Shown here in pieces: positions 63,301-64,000 of a DNA stretch of 64,000 bases (position 1 is its first letter; each line of letters starts with the position of its first letter). The stretch comes from Polaribacter sp. IC066 (GTDB taxonomy: Bacteria > Bacteroidota > Bacteroidia > Flavobacteriales > Flavobacteriaceae). The notes beneath the pieces were generated by a model. The model saw only the letters and a list, made by a program, of their open reading frames with translations. It had not been told where the DNA came from and made no database searches. The position numbers and the translations under genes were made by a program. Location of the stretch: positions 1-64,000 of the forward strand of contig NZ_VORR01000004.1 of the NCBI RefSeq assembly GCF_007997085.1, given 5' to 3'.

Positions 63301-63506
63301 GTTATAGATCCCGAAGTAAATCCTGTCGAAGTATTTTTAACAATAATCGTTGCCCCCATTAAAGGAACCCCACTACTATCTGTTATGGTTCCTTTTATAG
63401 AAGCATTTGTTGCTTGCCCAAAAGATTGATGAGTACTTAAAAATAAGAAACCAAAGGTTATCATCATACTAAAGGTTACACGAATTTTTACTACTGATAA
63501 TTTCAT
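60333..63506 (-). CDS. Oar-like TonB-dependent receptor
   Basis: The 1057-aa outer-membrane protein has a signal peptide (THQSFGQATN), a CarboxypepD_reg-like domain (about 33-115; SIKGTITDSSGVPLMGATIIV), a plug with NVTIDGVNFRNTL, and a long barrel. GlyGlyGlySerIleThrSerValThrLysSerGlyThrAsnGluPhe (about 232-247) and GGPIIKDKLHFF are typical of Oar proteins. Oar-type receptors are linked to export or uptake of large protein ligands in Myxococcus and Bacteroidota; the ligand here is unknown. Transcribed alone; a 7-3-7 inverted repeat (63561-63577) precedes its start. Confidence 0.88.
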   Translation of the reverse strand: MKLSVVKIRVTFSMMITFGFLFLSTHQSFGQATNASIKGTITDSSGVPLMGATIIVKNTSTGFTSGSITNETGSYKIQQLPLGGPYIVTAKYLGFKEVVQKGFSLNLSDIITVDYILRESATSLSEVIISTNSISKRIQQLGASTKIGEGQIKNLPTEGRNFTRLTSLSPLQGAGSLNLGGQRRTSTNVTIDGVNFRNTLTAGEIGRGPYTISQEAIREFEVSTNDYDVTQGRQGGGSITSVTKSGTNEFEGSTFFYHRADDLQSQFTIQGEDREADFYNSQYGLSLGGPIIKDKLHFFLVYERQDAGDPQFIANIQNDNDANRLRISEESLSRFLQIGRDKYGVSNSQQIGQFDRVTEANNLFLRVDWQINDKHRLTFRNLYNKWENPFSVSDNSNIEIAESYSDFESYENSMFLSLRSVFSSNITNEFKLQYQRADRLFSPNSELPSQNISRAIVQVESILPNGNNSNRSVQLGGQRYTPETNLENQIQISNTLYLTSGKFNFTFGTDNLITTLETQLSNEQNGRFFFDSLDDFDNLNAARYAREVPLQGSTLVKQTVLDLSLFGQVEFDIHPNLNFVAGIRYDATAFLDAAEFNPLVYQELGIRTDEKPEDFDNIQPRFQLTWNIKGNDTDILKIGGGVFSSQPHYYAQVNNIQNSGTLLGAIDVTGADVPTPDFIGYRNDPSTVPGVPAGVTPFSTINAVSPDFEVPTIYKANINYTHFFGNRYSLGLNAVFSHTKNNYVYQETNLVAEPYFVTPQGREVFVPANTIAANGRTDWRASRVSNLVGRTLVLNSDGILDNLALVLEGSAKIGEDGYVNASFTVNQSKDNSSYNCCVANTSTFLPVSGDPRDLNYGYSDNHFDTKIVVNGASPTWRGFTLGATIIGTGGTRYSLKSGGNKSANGDYNLSNEIAYIFDPSEANTPEYIKDGYQEVLNDPETSQGFKEYLKESYGGFAERNGGKNPFNAIVDLRIQKSFNVSKDAHALALSVDVFNFMNLLNKEWGRSYNFGNRDFMNIDGFDQATNSYQYNVQKGAGTEPINGTPWRLQVGVRYSFN

Positions 63507-63820
63507 AAGATACGTTCGTTTATATAAGCACCAAAACTAGACCTAGAGGCTCCTTTGCCTATGTTAAATATTAACATTGATACAGATTTAATCTTAATTT
63601 AAAAGTTTATTAATATTAAAAAACTGATTAACATCTCCAAAATTAAAAGCAAAAATCTAAATAGAACCAAGAAGAACGAAGAAAAAAAACAACTAGTAAT
63701 CTTATTATTTCCATTAAAAAAATTCTTTTATGTTGATAAAAGATGCCAATATTCCGTTCTGTTTCGATAGCAAATCTTTAAATTTACATTCGATTTAAAC
63801 ACATCCAAAAAACGCCAAGA
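63507..63820. other. Divergent intergenic region of the Oar-like receptor and dnaE
   Basis: The region holds both promoters. ATGTTAA-ATA-TTAACAT (63561-63577) is the only symmetric element seen; nothing else is recognisable. Confidence 0.4.
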
Positions 63821-64000
63821 ATGTACTTAATTTTTGATACAGAAACCACAGGTTTACCTAAAAGCTGGAACGCCCCTATAACAAATACAGATAACTGGCC
63901 AAGATGTGTGCAAATTGCTTGGCAATTGCATGATGATATGGGAAATGTTTTAGAGCACAACGATTTCCTTATCAAACCAGAGGGTTATAATATTCCGTAT
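63821..64000 (+). CDS. dnaE: DNA polymerase III alpha subunit with N-terminal exonuclease (partial, 5' end)
   Basis: Only the first 60 codons are in the window. They open MYLIFDTETTGLPKSW, the ExoI motif (Asp-x-Glu) of DnaQ-type 3'-5' exonucleases, followed by NTDNWPRCVQIAWQLHDDMG. This N-terminus is, as I recall, that of the flavobacterial DnaE in which a proofreading exonuclease is fused ahead of the PHP and polymerase domains (about 1500 aa). A stand-alone exonuclease is possible; the rest of the gene lies beyond the window edge. Confidence 0.75.
   Translation, partial: MYLIFDTETTGLPKSWNAPITNTDNWPRCVQIAWQLHDDMGNVLEHNDFLIKPEGYNIPY

Noticed and set aside
63784-63975. A minus-strand frame overlapping the start of dnaE
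   Set aside because: It is the antisense shadow of the DnaE N-terminus.
1-64000. CRISPR array or cas genes
   Set aside because: No regularly spaced short direct repeats and no Cas-like proteins were seen in the window.

Overview
The window is AT-rich, and its protein families point to a marine-type member of the Flavobacteriaceae (Bacteroidota). The evidence is TonB-dependent receptors with carboxypeptidase-like N-terminal domains, a periplasmic propeller histidine kinase, DUF6146 and DUF6327 proteins, an S16 protein with a long Ala/Glu tail, a dnaE whose N-terminus is a fused exonuclease, and promoters with the Bacteroidota -7 element TAnnTTTG and no Shine-Dalgarno. I could not identify the genus; something close to Polaribacter or Tenacibaculum would fit.

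From 1 to 28 kb the layout is compact and mostly housekeeping. It holds a stop-disrupted lipoprotein gene, a Kir-type K+ channel, a four-gene minus-strand operon (Xaa-Pro peptidase-like protein, tag, a membrane protein, an M49 dipeptidyl peptidase), folA and thyA, a nucleoside transporter with a bifunctional-nuclease protein, etfBA divergent from pdhB across a 30-bp perfect palindrome, soluble and membrane pyrophosphatases side by side, an AraC regulator, a YtxH/holin-like/DUF6327 stress-type trio, a 5-oxoprolinase operon (ycsG-like transporter, pxpA, pxpB, pxpC), pckA, a saccharopine dehydrogenase-like enzyme and trmN6.

From 28 to 42 kb lie two tandem paralogous lipoproteins and a long minus-strand catabolic locus: TonB receptor, quinone-oxidoreductase-like MDR protein, HyuA, HyuB, cupin, NCS1 permease and proline dehydrogenase. 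A divergent 434-aa protein of unknown function sits at its head behind a cluster of ATTCC/GGAAT sites. With pxpABC 10 kb away, the region converges on glutamate from lactam, hydantoin-like or proline-like substrates; the true substrate is unknown. At 42-43.4 kb follow tRNA-Ser(GGA) and rpsP-rimM with a hairpin-bearing leader.

From 43.4 to 60.3 kb the DNA is gene-poor and decayed: an IS4-family remnant nested in a roughly 230-bp TIR-bearing element, an orphan propeller kinase with its LuxR-type response regulator, an NTF2-like pseudogene, a DUF885 remnant, a lipocalin-like fragment, and intact genes for an SDR, a secreted unknown protein, a prolyl oligopeptidase, a DUF418 membrane protein, a Crp/Fnr regulator and a secreted phosphodiesterase. 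A shared inverted repeat, ATCACAT-N4-ATGTGGT, precedes the kinase (and the divergent NTF2 pseudogene), the response regulator and the 51.4-kb secreted protein, which suggests a small regulon. An Oar-like TonB receptor and the start of dnaE close the window.

The most original observations are: (1) the CACAT-N4-ATGTG sites of the orphan two-component system; (2) a family of four roughly 216-230 bp MITE-like elements, one interrupted by an IS with its target duplication still visible; (3) an NRAMP-fold transporter lacking the metal-binding motifs, fused into the 5-oxoprolinase operon; (4) the hydantoinase/oxoprolinase-PRODH-TonB locus with its unknown divergent protein.
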